Below, one piece after another: positions 52,065 to 60,728 of a stretch of DNA of 64,000 bases; the first letter of the stretch is position 1, and each line of letters starts with the position of its first letter. The translations under genes were made by a program, and so were the position numbers. The notes under the pieces are model-generated. The model was not told the DNA's origin, ran no database searches, and worked only from the letters and a program-made list of their open reading frames with translations. The DNA is from an uncultured Collinsella sp. (GTDB lineage: Bacteria > Actinomycetota > Coriobacteriia > Coriobacteriales > Coriobacteriaceae): assembly GCA_900768265.1 (NCBI GenBank), contig CAAGCF010000007.1, positions 1-64,000 of the forward strand, written 5' to 3'.

Positions 52065-53582
52065 TTAGTTGGTGCTCATTCGTTTTGCTGCGGACTCGAC
52101 GTAGCTTGCCATCTCATCGACGTCGCAGACGTCTTCGAAGCGGACGGGTTTGGATTCGAGTTCGGCGAGCTGGGTCGGGGCGACCGTGTTGGTGGCCTGC
52201 TCGAGCACACGCATAGCCTCAAAATCATCCTCGGGAACGTTGAGGCCCAGGGCGTCGCAGCAGGCGCGCGGGAACTTGTAGGGGCTGGCGGTCGAAAGCA
52301 GCACGCGGGCCTTGGCGCCCTCGGCGGGGGCGACCTGCTCAAAGACGTGATAGCCGCAAGCGGTGTGCGGGTCGATCACGTAGCCGTTCGCATCCCAGCA
52401 GCTCTTGATGGCGGCGCGGACCTCGTCCTCGCTGGCCCAGCCGCAGCCAAACACGCTCTGGATCTTGGCCAGCAGGTCGGCGGGAACCTCGTAGCGGCCG
52501 GTCTGGGCAAGCTGCTCCATAAGGCCGGCAACAAGCTCGCAGTCGCCATCGGACAGGAAGTACAGCATGCGCTCCAGGTTGGAGCTGATAAGGATGTCCA
52601 TCGACGGCGAGATGGTCGTGAAGAACGGGCGGTTACGGTCGTAAACGCCGGTGGTCAGGAAGTCGGCCAGCACGTTGTTCTTGTCGCTCGCCACGACGAG
52701 CTTGGCGACGGGCAGGCCCATGCGCTTGGCGTAGTAGCCGGCCAAGATATCGCCAAAGTTGCCGGTGGGCACACAGAACTCTACGGCGTCGCCGGCCTCG
52801 ATAGCGCCGGCGCGCAGCAGCTGCGCATAGGCGGCAAAGTAGTAGACGACCTGCGGCACCAGACGGCCGACGTTGATGGAGTTGGCGCTCGAAAGCACTG
52901 TGCCGGCTGCCTCTAGACGCTCGGCAAGCTCCTTATCGGCAAAGATGCGTTTGACGGCGCTCTGAGCGTCGTCAAAGTTGCCGCGGATGCCGCAGACAGC
53001 GACGTTGTCGCCCTCCTGCGTGGACATCTGCAGGTTCTGAACGCGGCTGACCTTGCCCTCGGGATAAAAGACAGTGATGCCCGTGCCCGGAGCGTCGGCA
53101 AAGCCGGCGAGTGCTGCCTTGCCCGTGTCGCCCGACGTGGCGGTGACGATCATGATGCGCTCGGCGCCGCCGTCCTTGGCGGAGGTGCGGGCCATAAGGC
53201 GGGGGAGCATCTGCAGGGCGACGTCCTTAAAGGCGCTCGTGGGGCCGCCAAAGAGTTCCATCACATAGGTCTGAGGGGCGTCGGCGCCCGGTGCGGCGTC
53301 GAGTTTGACGAGCGGCGTGACCTCTTCGCTCGCGAACGTGCCGCGGTAAGCCTCATTCACACAGGCCGAAATTTCTTCGTCCGTGTAATCATTCAGTAAC
53401 ATTCCCAACACATCTTGAGCGATTTCAAAGTACGATTTATCTGCAAGCGAGCTGATATCGAGTTGCTGGGTGCCCAGCTCGTCCGAGACAAACAAACCCC
53501 CGTCGGGAGCGATGCCGGTACGGATTGCCACCTTACTTGAGCACGATAAAGTGCGTCCTCGTGTACTATGATAAGTTCCCAT
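52065..53582 (-). CDS. thrC: Threonine synthase
   Basis: Converts O-phosphohomoserine to threonine with pyridoxal phosphate. The 505 residues match the long bacterial form: YHSTRGRTLSCSSKVAIRTG at the N-terminus, the PLP Lys in FGGPTSAFKDVALQMLP, TATSGDTGKAALAG for the phosphate, and FCVPTGNFGDILAGYYAKRM. The ATG at 53582 follows GAGGAGC. It heads the thrC-thrB unit and is divergent from lysC. A GCGCCGGC-GCCGGCGC hairpin lies at 52033-52050 after the stop. Confidence 0.93.
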   Translation of the reverse strand: MGTYHSTRGRTLSCSSKVAIRTGIAPDGGLFVSDELGTQQLDISSLADKSYFEIAQDVLGMLLNDYTDEEISACVNEAYRGTFASEEVTPLVKLDAAPGADAPQTYVMELFGGPTSAFKDVALQMLPRLMARTSAKDGGAERIMIVTATSGDTGKAALAGFADAPGTGITVFYPEGKVSRVQNLQMSTQEGDNVAVCGIRGNFDDAQSAVKRIFADKELAERLEAAGTVLSSANSINVGRLVPQVVYYFAAYAQLLRAGAIEAGDAVEFCVPTGNFGDILAGYYAKRMGLPVAKLVVASDKNNVLADFLTTGVYDRNRPFFTTISPSMDILISSNLERMLYFLSDGDCELVAGLMEQLAQTGRYEVPADLLAKIQSVFGCGWASEDEVRAAIKSCWDANGYVIDPHTACGYHVFEQVAPAEGAKARVLLSTASPYKFPRACCDALGLNVPEDDFEAMRVLEQATNTVAPTQLAELESKPVRFEDVCDVDEMASYVESAAKRMSTN

Positions 53583-53686
53583 ATAACACTGCTCCTCGGA
53601 TGCCTTGGTCCCAATCGGTGAAACCATGGTATCAGAGCGCGCAAAATAGGTTCGCAGAGGCTTTTTAGAAAGGTAACCTCCAGCCC

Positions 53687-55075
53687 ATGATTAAGATTGC
53701 CAAGTTTGGCGGCTCGTCGGTCGCCGACGCCGAACACTTTAAGAAGATCAAGGCCATTGTCGATGCCGACCCGGCCCGCCGTTTTGTGGTGGTTTCTGCC
53801 TGCGGTCGCCGCTTTAAGGGCGACACCAAGGTGACCGACCTGCTCTACCTGGTCAACGCGCACGTTAAGTATCACGTGTCGTGCGAGGAGCTGCTCGAGG
53901 ACATTGGGCAGCGCTATTTTGATATCGCTGACGAGCTGGAGCTCACCTATCCCATCCGCGAGGAGTTTGCGGCCTTTGCCGAGCGCGCACGCTCGGGCGG
54001 CTACTCCACCGAGGAGCTCGTAAGCCGTGGCGAGTACTTTACCGCCCGCCTGATGGCCGAGTACCTGGGCCTGCCGTTCCTGGATGCCGCGACGGTCGTG
54101 GCGTTCCATCACGACGGCACGCTCAGCATGAATCGCACCTCCGAGCTGGTGCAGGAGTACGGTCAGCAGGGCGGCTTTGTCATGCCCGGTTTCTACGGCG
54201 CGACGCGTGAGGGCCAAATCAAGTTGCTCGACCGCGGCGGCGGCGATATTTCCGGTTCGATCCTGGCCAAGTGCCTGGGCGCCGACCTGTACGAGAACTG
54301 GACCGACGTCTCGGGCTTCTATTCCGCCGACCCGCGTATTGTTCCCGAGGCTCAGCCCATTGCGCGCGTTACCTACGAGGAGCTGCGCGAACTTTCGTAC
54401 ATGGGTGCAAGCGTCCTGCACGAGGAGGCTGTGTTCCCCGTGCGCGAGGCTGGTATTCCGCTGGTCATCAAGAACACCAATGCGCCGCAGGACCCCGGCA
54501 CCATCATTAGCGAGACGGCTGATGAGGGTGAGGCAGAGCCCATCATTACCGGCGTGACCGGCAAGCGCGGTTTTGTCGCCATTAACGTCGCCCGTGACCG
54601 CACCAAGCCCCGCGTCGGCTTTATGCGCCGTGCGCTTTCGGTCTTCGAGCGCTATGACGTCTCCGTCGAGCACATGCCCACCGGTGTCGACCGCTTTGGC
54701 GCCGTGGTGCAGGAAGAGGAAGTGCACGATTCGCTGTACTCGCTCGTGGGCGACATCCAGCAGGAGGTCGAACCGCTCGAGATCGAGGTTGTCGAGGGCT
54801 TGGCGCTTATCGCTACCGTTGGACGCAACCTGCGCGGTCGCGCCGGCATCTCTGGCCACCTGTTTGGCATGCTTGGCCAGGCGGGCGTGAGCGTGCGTAT
54901 GATTTCGCAGAGCTGCGACGAGATCAATATCATTATCGGTGTCGAGGAGAAAGACTTCGACCTGGCGATTCAGACCATTTACCGTGCCTTCTCCGATGAG
55001 AACGGTATCGTGAAGGTCTCCGACCTGGAGGCTCCCGCGCCGGTCGATCCCGCCCTGGCCGCGCTCCACAAGTAG
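53687..55075 (+). CDS. lysC: Aspartate kinase
   Basis: First step of the aspartate family. The 462 residues have the kinase motif KIAKFGGSSVADAEHFKKI, RGGGDISGSILAKCLGADLY, and two C-terminal ACT regulatory domains (about 315-445) with VTGKRGFVAINVARD and GISGHLFGMLGQAGVSVRM. Its length and N-terminus fit monofunctional aspartokinase III-like enzymes. It is divergent from thrC, and asd follows after an intrinsic terminator, so read-through may limit asd expression. Confidence 0.93.
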   Translation: MIKIAKFGGSSVADAEHFKKIKAIVDADPARRFVVVSACGRRFKGDTKVTDLLYLVNAHVKYHVSCEELLEDIGQRYFDIADELELTYPIREEFAAFAERARSGGYSTEELVSRGEYFTARLMAEYLGLPFLDAATVVAFHHDGTLSMNRTSELVQEYGQQGGFVMPGFYGATREGQIKLLDRGGGDISGSILAKCLGADLYENWTDVSGFYSADPRIVPEAQPIARVTYEELRELSYMGASVLHEEAVFPVREAGIPLVIKNTNAPQDPGTIISETADEGEAEPIITGVTGKRGFVAINVARDRTKPRVGFMRRALSVFERYDVSVEHMPTGVDRFGAVVQEEEVHDSLYSLVGDIQQEVEPLEIEVVEGLALIATVGRNLRGRAGISGHLFGMLGQAGVSVRMISQSCDEINIIIGVEEKDFDLAIQTIYRAFSDENGIVKVSDLEAPAPVDPALAALHK

Positions 55076-55146
55076 TTTCCATCCCGGTGGATTTTTAGGA
55101 CGTGTTCCAAAAATCTACTGTTGGGCGTTTCGTTTCGGTTTCGTTT

Positions 55147-55180
55147 CGACGGGGCGGGTTTTGTATCCGCCCCGTTCTTG
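55147..55180 (+). terminator. Terminator between lysC and asd
   Basis: GACGGGGCGG pairs with CCGCCCCGTT around GTTTTGTAT, followed by CTTGTAT. Confidence 0.75.
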
Positions 55181-55250
55181 TATAAACTGGGCAAGAATAT
55201 CCGGCCTGCTTGGCGTGCGGGCGATAGCCACAACCTTTAAAGGGGGAAGC

Positions 55251-56276
55251 ATGAAACAGTACACGGTTGCTATTTTGGGCGCGACGGGAGCCGTGGGCAC
55301 CCAGATGCTCGAGTGCCTTAACGAGCAGGAGTTTCCGGTCGGTAAGCTCAAGCTGCTGGCGAGCGCGCGCTCTGCGGGCAAGACCGTCGAGTTCCGCGGC
55401 GAGCAGGTTGTGATTGAGGAAGCTTGTCCCGAGGCCTTTGAGGGCTGCGACATCGTGCTCGGCGCCGCCGGCGACGACATCGCGAAGGAGCTGCTGCCCG
55501 AGGCCGTCAAGTGCGGCGCCGTCGTGGTCGACAACAGCCATGCCTTCCGCATGGATCCCGAGGTGCCGCTGGTCGTGCCCGAGATCAATGCCGACGACAT
55601 CAAGTGGCACCACGGCCTGATCGCCAATCCCAACTGCGCGACCATCATCGGCCTGGTTCCCACGTGGCCGCTGCACCAGCTTGCTGGCGTGAAGCGTATG
55701 ATCGTCTCGACGTATCAGGCAGCTTCGGGCGCCGGCGCTCCCGGTATGGCCGAGCTCGAAGCACAGCTTGCCGCCTTGGGCCGTGGCGAGGAGATTCCCG
55801 AGCCGCGCGCCTTTGCCGCTCAGCTGGCGAGCAATCTGATTCCGCAGATCGGCGGTGTCAAGGAGGAGGGCTTTACTTCCGAGGAGATGAAGCTGCAAAA
55901 CGAGGGCCGCAAGATCATGCATCTGCCCGAGCTGCGCGTGAACTGCACCTGCGTGCGCGTGCCCGTGCTGCGTTCGCACTCCGAGAGCATTACGCTCGAG
56001 TTTGAGCGCGACATCACGGTGGAAGAGGCCCGTGCTGCGCTGGCGGCCGCTCCCGGCGTGAAGCTGGTTGACGACATGAGTGCCGAGGATGCGCACGATC
56101 GCTTCCCCATGCCGATGGACACCTCCGACCAGGACCTGATTTGGGTCGGTCGCGTGCGTCGCGACATCTCGAACCCCGAGGCCGCGCGCGGCATCACCTT
56201 CTGGTGCTGCGGCGACCAAATCCGTAAGGGCGCGGCAACCAACGCCGTCCAGATCGCTAAGCTGCTCTGCGAGTAG
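55251..56276 (+). CDS. asd: Aspartate-semialdehyde dehydrogenase
   Basis: Reduces aspartyl phosphate to aspartate semialdehyde. The 341 residues contain the NADP loop VAILGATGAVGTQMLECL, the active-site Cys in NPNCATIIGLVP, VSTYQAASGAG and the catalytic His region RVPVLRSHSESI. The ATG at 55251 follows AAGGGGGAAG. Directly after the stop comes hairpin element D. Confidence 0.94.
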   Translation: MKQYTVAILGATGAVGTQMLECLNEQEFPVGKLKLLASARSAGKTVEFRGEQVVIEEACPEAFEGCDIVLGAAGDDIAKELLPEAVKCGAVVVDNSHAFRMDPEVPLVVPEINADDIKWHHGLIANPNCATIIGLVPTWPLHQLAGVKRMIVSTYQAASGAGAPGMAELEAQLAALGRGEEIPEPRAFAAQLASNLIPQIGGVKEEGFTSEEMKLQNEGRKIMHLPELRVNCTCVRVPVLRSHSESITLEFERDITVEEARAALAAAPGVKLVDDMSAEDAHDRFPMPMDTSDQDLIWVGRVRRDISNPEAARGITFWCCGDQIRKGAATNAVQIAKLLCE

Positions 56277-56288
56277 TGTGACCTGTCC

Positions 56289-56418
56289 GGCGGGGGCCGG
56301 GCTTAGTTTTCAGAACGTCCTCGACCATGTGCGGCGCCTTGTCCTGCTCCTTCGGAGCTGCGGACAAGGCGCCGCACTGGTCTGCGGAGTGTTCTGAAAA
56401 CTAAGCCCGGCCCCCGCC
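56289..56418. repeat. Two-storey long hairpin element, copy D
   Basis: The outer stem is 28 bp and perfect (56289-56316 with 56391-56418). The asymmetric block GTCCTCGACCATG faces GGTCTGCGGAGT. The inner stem is 15 bp (56330-56344 with 56362-56376), topped by GCTCCTTCGGAGC. It begins 12 bases after the asd stop. Confidence 0.9.
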
Positions 56419-56967
56419 TGCGGCGACGCTGCTGCGAGCGGTCTGCGATGGGGCCGTTGTTGGTTGGGGCCGCTGGGCTGATGTGGGGGCGCGTGGCTGT
56501 TGCGGGCCCTGGTCCCGGCGGCGGCCTCGGCGCTTTGCGCCTGCCGCCTTGGGGGACTTTGGGGTCGTGCGGCAGCTGTGGCGCTGTCGCGCCTGCTGCC
56601 TTGGGTGACTTTGGGGTTGGTGCGAATCGAAGGTGAATGGTTTCCCGGGATGTGAGCGACCTATTTTGGACCCTTGAAGCATCGGCATATTTTGGCCGCT
56701 ATTTCCTGCGGTTTCATCGCATGAATCCTGCTGTTTTGCAATCAAAAAATGCGGATGCTTCGGGGCCCTATTTTTACTCGTTCACTTCTCGGAAAACCAT
56801 TCACCTTCGTTTTTGCCGGACATCGTTTTGGGCATTGCGACTCGGTGTCGGCTGATATTGAGAGGGAAAACGCCCTCCCTTGGACAATCGGGTCTGTCCG
56901 GACGTATCTGCGGGGTTGTCTGCACAATTCGCGGTATTATGTTGCGGAGTTTTGAAAGGAGCCGCCG
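56419..56967. other. Gene-free stretch with a large diverged inverted repeat
   Basis: The first 200 bases are G-rich and low in complexity with no credible gene. From about 56626 to 56816 CGAAGGTGAATGGTTTCC is mirrored by GGAAAACCATTCACCTTCG, and similarity of the arms extends about 60 bases with mismatches (GAAGCATCGGCAT facing ATGCGGATGCTTC). The interior includes TTTCCTGCGGTTTCATCG. It looks like another palindromic intergenic element. Confidence 0.6.
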
Positions 56968-57546
56968 GTGGTCACGACGACATTTGCTTCGCCTTTGGGC
57001 GAAATCTTGCTTGCCGCTGATGGCCGCGGTTTGACGGGGCTTTGGTTTGAGGGGCAGGAGCACTTTGGCTCTACGCTGCTCAAAGAAGATGCGGAGCACG
57101 TTGAAGGCGCCGATGCGGTTTCCGGTACCGGTGGGATGTCTTCGGTGAGTCCGGCAAATGGCGCGGCTTCTTCGGTGCTTGAGCGTTCTTGGGCTTGGCT
57201 GAATGCTTATTTTGCAGGGCAGGAACCTCGGTTTACGCCGCCGTTGCATATGATTGGCACGGCGTTTCAGCGTGAGGTTTGGTTTGAGCTGCTTTCTATC
57301 CCGCGTGGCGATGTCGCTACGTATGGCGAAATCGCCCAGCGTGTTGCGGCTCGACATCGTGTGCCGGGAAATGAGGCTCCCGTTGTGTCCCCGCGTGCCG
57401 TGGGGGCTGCGGTTGCGCGTAATCCCATTTCGATTATCGTGCCGTGCCATCGCGTGGTTGCCGCTGACGGGTCGCTCAACGGATATGCCGGTGGCCTCGA
57501 CCGCAAGGAGTGGCTGCTTCGGCTTGAGGGTGCGTACGAGGAATAG
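56968..57546 (+). CDS. ogt: Methylated-DNA-protein-cysteine methyltransferase
   Basis: Removes alkyl groups from O6-alkylguanine by transfer to its own Cys. The 192 residues have the acceptor motif SIIVPCHRVVAADGSLNGYAGG and the helix-turn-helix GDVATYGEIAQRVA. The N-terminal region (1-90) is short and holds a Ser/Gly-rich insert (about 48-68). GTG 56968 follows AAAGGAG. Inverted repeats around 57587-57630 follow the stop. Confidence 0.92.
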   Translation: MVTTTFASPLGEILLAADGRGLTGLWFEGQEHFGSTLLKEDAEHVEGADAVSGTGGMSSVSPANGAASSVLERSWAWLNAYFAGQEPRFTPPLHMIGTAFQREVWFELLSIPRGDVATYGEIAQRVAARHRVPGNEAPVVSPRAVGAAVARNPISIIVPCHRVVAADGSLNGYAGGLDRKEWLLRLEGAYEE

Positions 57547-57586
57547 CGCTCGAACGCTTTGCATAACTAGGACGCCGCAATAGAAC

Positions 57587-57630
57587 GGGATGCGCTTTCC
57601 GAATGGCGTCCCAAGCGGAAAGCGCATCCC
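57587..57630. terminator. Hairpin between ogt and the CLC gene
   Basis: GGGATGCGCTTTCC (57587-57600) pairs perfectly with GGAAAGCGCATCCC (57617-57630). No T-run follows, so it may be a terminator for convergent genes or another palindromic repeat. Confidence 0.55.
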
Positions 57631-57690
57631 GGAATACAGCCTCAGAGTGGCATGCCGTTTCCGGTTGAGACCACCTGCTTGGACATCTTT

Positions 57691-58926
57691 CTACGCGCGC
57701 TCTTGTAGAGCGTAGATCGACTTATCCATGTTGAACAGGTAGGCCACGACGCAGACGATGAAGAACGCCGGCAGATTACCGAAACCGAAGACCTCGCAGC
57801 CAATGAGGATCGGCGCGAGTAGCGTGTTGGTGGCGCTGCCAAAGACGGCTGCGTAGCCCAGCGCGGCGCAGAGCTCAACGGGCATGCCGAGAATTCCAGC
57901 GAGCGCGACACCCAGGCTGGCCCCGATGGAGAACAGCGGCGTGACCTCGCCACCTTGATAACCCGCGGCAAGCGTGGCGATGGTGAGTGTGAATTTGAGC
58001 GCCCAGTCCCAAGGTATGATGGCGAGCTTGCCGTCACCGTCGAGCGCCGCCGATATCAGGTTTGTTCCAAGGCCGCAGTATCGCCCCTGCCACAGCACGA
58101 ACAGAATCGCTGACAGTGCAAGGCCCATAACGGCAATGCGTGTGTAAGGGCTGGGGAGCAGCCGCGCTGCAAGGGTCTTAGCATGGGCAAGGCACCAGGC
58201 AAAGGCGCCACCTACCATGCCAAACGCGATACCCAACAGCGCCAGCCGCCCAAGACCGGGGAGGTCGAGCGCATACGAGGCGGTAACGGCGACCTCGAAC
58301 TTCTCGAGCCCCAGGGCGCCCGAGGTCATGCTTGCGGCAAGTGAAGCCGTAAGCGCGGGAAACAGCGCGCGGTATTCCATGCGTCTGGCGACCAGCACCT
58401 CGATCGCAAAGACCGTAGCAGCGAGCGGCGTTCGGAAGAGTCCGGCAAAGCCGGCGGCCATGCCGATAAGCAAAAACGTGTTGCCGGGGTCTCGGAAAGG
58501 TAGACGTCGGCCGATCCAATGCGAGACGGTTGCGCCGATCTGCACGGCTACGCCTTCTCGTCCCGCGCTGCCGCCAAAGAGATGCGTGGCCCACGTGCTC
58601 AGCATAATGAGCGGCACCAAACGTGGGGAGATGGCGTCCTCGCGTCCGTGGCCTACGTCGAACACCAGACTCATGCCGCGGTCGGTGCCCTTGCCCCAGG
58701 TGCGGTAGGCAAACACGATGGCAAGGCCCGCAAGAGCGAGAAAGGGGAGCAGCAACGCGACGTGCGAGTCCCGGAAGGCGCCAATTGCCAGGAGCACACG
58801 ACCAAAAAGGGCACAGATGGCGCCAACGATAACGCCGATAGGGATTCCGACGGCGCCCATGAGCACGAGACCGCTATAGGTGTTGACCAGGCGTTTGATT
58901 CTGCTCGAAGCGCTGCTTTCTGACAT
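57691..58926 (-). CDS. CLC-family anion transporter, possibly fluoride type
   Basis: A 411-residue CLC membrane protein with about ten hydrophobic helices. The anion-site motif reads GGSAGREGVAVQIG, where chloride CLCs have GREGP, and the later motif is YQGGEVTPLFSIGASLG, where chloride types have GGIFAP-like sequence. These features resemble the CLC-F fluoride/proton antiporter group as I recall it. No fluoride riboswitch is evident upstream. ATG 58926 with GGAAAG is preferred; GTG 58941 is the alternative. The transported ion is inference. Confidence 0.82.
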   Translation of the reverse strand: MSESSASSRIKRLVNTYSGLVLMGAVGIPIGVIVGAICALFGRVLLAIGAFRDSHVALLLPFLALAGLAIVFAYRTWGKGTDRGMSLVFDVGHGREDAISPRLVPLIMLSTWATHLFGGSAGREGVAVQIGATVSHWIGRRLPFRDPGNTFLLIGMAAGFAGLFRTPLAATVFAIEVLVARRMEYRALFPALTASLAASMTSGALGLEKFEVAVTASYALDLPGLGRLALLGIAFGMVGGAFAWCLAHAKTLAARLLPSPYTRIAVMGLALSAILFVLWQGRYCGLGTNLISAALDGDGKLAIIPWDWALKFTLTIATLAAGYQGGEVTPLFSIGASLGVALAGILGMPVELCAALGYAAVFGSATNTLLAPILIGCEVFGFGNLPAFFIVCVVAYLFNMDKSIYALQERA

Positions 58927-59111
58927 TTTGCTTTCCGACACTTGCTCTCTTGATAGAAAAAGAGCTGGAGTTGCGCATCGTTGAGAGGCTTTCCAGCTTT
59001 AGCAAAACAAACTTATAAGATGCGACGGGCCGCGTCAAGAAAATTACCGGACGGCCTAGGAGGCGGCTGGTTGGCTGGCTTAAAACCTAGCGCGTGAAAT
59101 GACGCCCCACG

Positions 59112-59750
59112 CTATTCAGCGCGCTTGATAGGATGACGAACCACGGTCTTAAGTTTCTCCGGTTCGCATTTGCGTGGGTCGGAGAGATAGATTTCGTGAT
59201 GTAAACGGGTGTCTGAGAAGTCGGGAACATAGCCCAGCTCGGTCGTGTATTCATGCATAGCGTCTACGGTCGCCGGTTCGTTGTCGTAGGGCCCGGTGTG
59301 CATGCATTGAACGCAGAGACCCTCGTCAACTTTAAGCAGTTCGACGGCGGAAAAGTCCAGTTTCTTTTTGGTCGTGGCTTCCGCGACTGCCCAGTCAAAG
59401 TCATCTCGGGTGACGAAATCAGGCAGGCGGATGCACGAGATAAAGTTGAAATTGTCCTTGTGTACATAATCGATGTCGCCGCTCGGGGACTCTTGCCACC
59501 AGAAACCCTCGAGCGGCGGTACCACAAAGTCGAAATAGCCCTCGATACTCCTTGAGCCTTTCTTTGACATCTTGACGGTATAGGCGATGCCGTAAAGTAG
59601 CGGCAGGGCGTTTTGATACTCGCCACCTTCGGTATTTGGGTCGCCCTTTCCGCGAACGGCAACGTAGCTCATAGGCGGGACTGTTACGATACTCGGCTTG
59701 CTTGCAGGTTTGTAGAGCTCCTTGCATTCCTTCTTAAAGTCGAACGCCAT
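59112..59750 (-). CDS. GyrI-like small-molecule-binding domain protein
   Basis: A 212-residue protein of the GyrI/SbmC-like superfamily: VPPMSYVAVRGKGDPNTEGG near the start, GYFDFVVPPLEGFWW, VQCMHTGPYDNEPATVDAMH in the second half, and HHEIYLSDPRKCEPEKLKTV at the end. Some relatives bind gyrase or drugs; others are stand-alone ligand-binding domains. AAAGGCGG precedes the ATG. A palindrome CGAACAGCTGTTCG 57 bases upstream looks like a LexA box, which suggests damage control. Confidence 0.83.
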   Translation of the reverse strand: MAFDFKKECKELYKPASKPSIVTVPPMSYVAVRGKGDPNTEGGEYQNALPLLYGIAYTVKMSKKGSRSIEGYFDFVVPPLEGFWWQESPSGDIDYVHKDNFNFISCIRLPDFVTRDDFDWAVAEATTKKKLDFSAVELLKVDEGLCVQCMHTGPYDNEPATVDAMHEYTTELGYVPDFSDTRLHHEIYLSDPRKCEPEKLKTVVRHPIKRAE

Positions 59751-59806
59751 GTTGGCCGCCTTTCTGCGTATTGGCCTGCTTAGATAGTTGAATCATATCA
59801 TAGAAA

Positions 59807-59820
59807 CGAACAGCTGTTCG
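59807..59820 (-). promoter_or_regulatory. LexA-like SOS box upstream of the GyrI-like gene
   Basis: CGAACAGCTGTTCG is a perfect palindrome fitting the GAAC-N4-GTTC form of Gram-positive LexA boxes. On the minus strand it is followed after 4 bases by TATGAT, a likely -10 box, so bound repressor would block the promoter. Confidence 0.6.
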
Positions 59821-59925
59821 AATTATTTGGCTGACAGATTGAGATGCGTGCGTTGTGTTTGGCGGTCGGCCTGACCCCGTTGATGATTTCTCGGCCTCCC
59901 CGGCGCCTCATCTATAGCTGCCGTT

Positions 59926-59973
59926 TCCCCATATAAAACATGCCAAAATAAACCTGTCCCTTTTTGGTCGGTG
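59926..59973. repeat. CCTGCCAAAATAAACC element, copy 2
   Basis: CCCATATAAAACATGCCAAA and then ATAAACCTGTCCCTTTTTGG match copy 1 at 32903-32954 nearly base for base, including the trailing TCGGTG. Confidence 0.8.
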
Positions 59974-60021
59974 CGAAATGGGTAATACTAAAGAGTTATC
60001 CGACCAGATGGGAATTAATCG

Positions 60022-60723
60022 ATGGCCTATATCGAATTCAAAGACGTCATCAAGGCATACGGCGAGGGCGACGCCCGCATCCACGCGCTCGACGGCGCGA
60101 GCTTTACGGTCGAGCGCGGCGAGCTCGCCATCATTCTGGGTGCTTCGGGCGCCGGCAAGACCACGGCCCTCAACATTCTGGGCGGCATGGACACGGCAAC
60201 TTCTGGCACCGTGACGGTGGACGGGCGTGACGTGAGCTCTGCCAACGAGGCTCAGCTTGTGGAATACCGTCGCGCTGACGTCGGCTTTGTCTTTCAGTTC
60301 TACAATCTGGTCCCTAACCTGACGGCGCTTGAGAACGTCGAACTCGCGGCGCAGATCTGCCCCGATTCGCTCGATGCCGAGCAAACGCTTCGCCAGGTTG
60401 GCCTGGGCGACCGCCTCGCTAACTTTCCGGCGCAGCTTTCGGGCGGCGAGCAGCAGCGCGTATCCATCGCCCGCGCGCTGGCTAAGAACCCCAAGCTGCT
60501 TTTGTGCGACGAGCCTACGGGTGCACTCGACTACAAAACCGGCAAGCAGATCTTGCAGCTGCTACAGGACACTTGCCGCAAGCAAGGCATTACGGTCATC
60601 ATCATCACCCACAACTCTGCGCTGGCGCCCATGGCCGATCGCCTGATCCGCTTTAAGAGCGGCCGCGTGGAGAGCGAGACGGTCCAGCAAAATCCTGTGC
60701 CTATCGAGACGATCGAGTGGTAG
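60022..60723 (+). CDS. MacB/LolD-type ABC transporter ATP-binding protein
   Basis: A 233-residue ATPase with Walker A GASGAGKTTALNIL, Q-loop FVFQFYNLVPNL, signature LSGGEQQRVSIARAL, Walker B LLLCDEPTGALDYKTG and switch His in IITHNSALAPM. It pairs with the large FtsX-domain permease that starts 6 bases after its stop. Such systems work mechanically on lipids or peptides outside the cell rather than by classical transport. Confidence 0.9.
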   Translation: MAYIEFKDVIKAYGEGDARIHALDGASFTVERGELAIILGASGAGKTTALNILGGMDTATSGTVTVDGRDVSSANEAQLVEYRRADVGFVFQFYNLVPNLTALENVELAAQICPDSLDAEQTLRQVGLGDRLANFPAQLSGGEQQRVSIARALAKNPKLLLCDEPTGALDYKTGKQILQLLQDTCRKQGITVIIITHNSALAPMADRLIRFKSGRVESETVQQNPVPIETIEW

Positions 60724-60728
60724 CGCCC

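Noticed and set aside
56401..56745. Minus-strand frame rich in Pro, Gln and Arg after asd
   Set aside because: It runs through the hairpin element and low-complexity G-rich DNA; the composition is what GC bias alone would give.
58927..59111. Fluoride riboswitch upstream of the CLC gene
   Set aside because: I could not find the paired GGNGATGG / conserved-loop arrangement in this segment.
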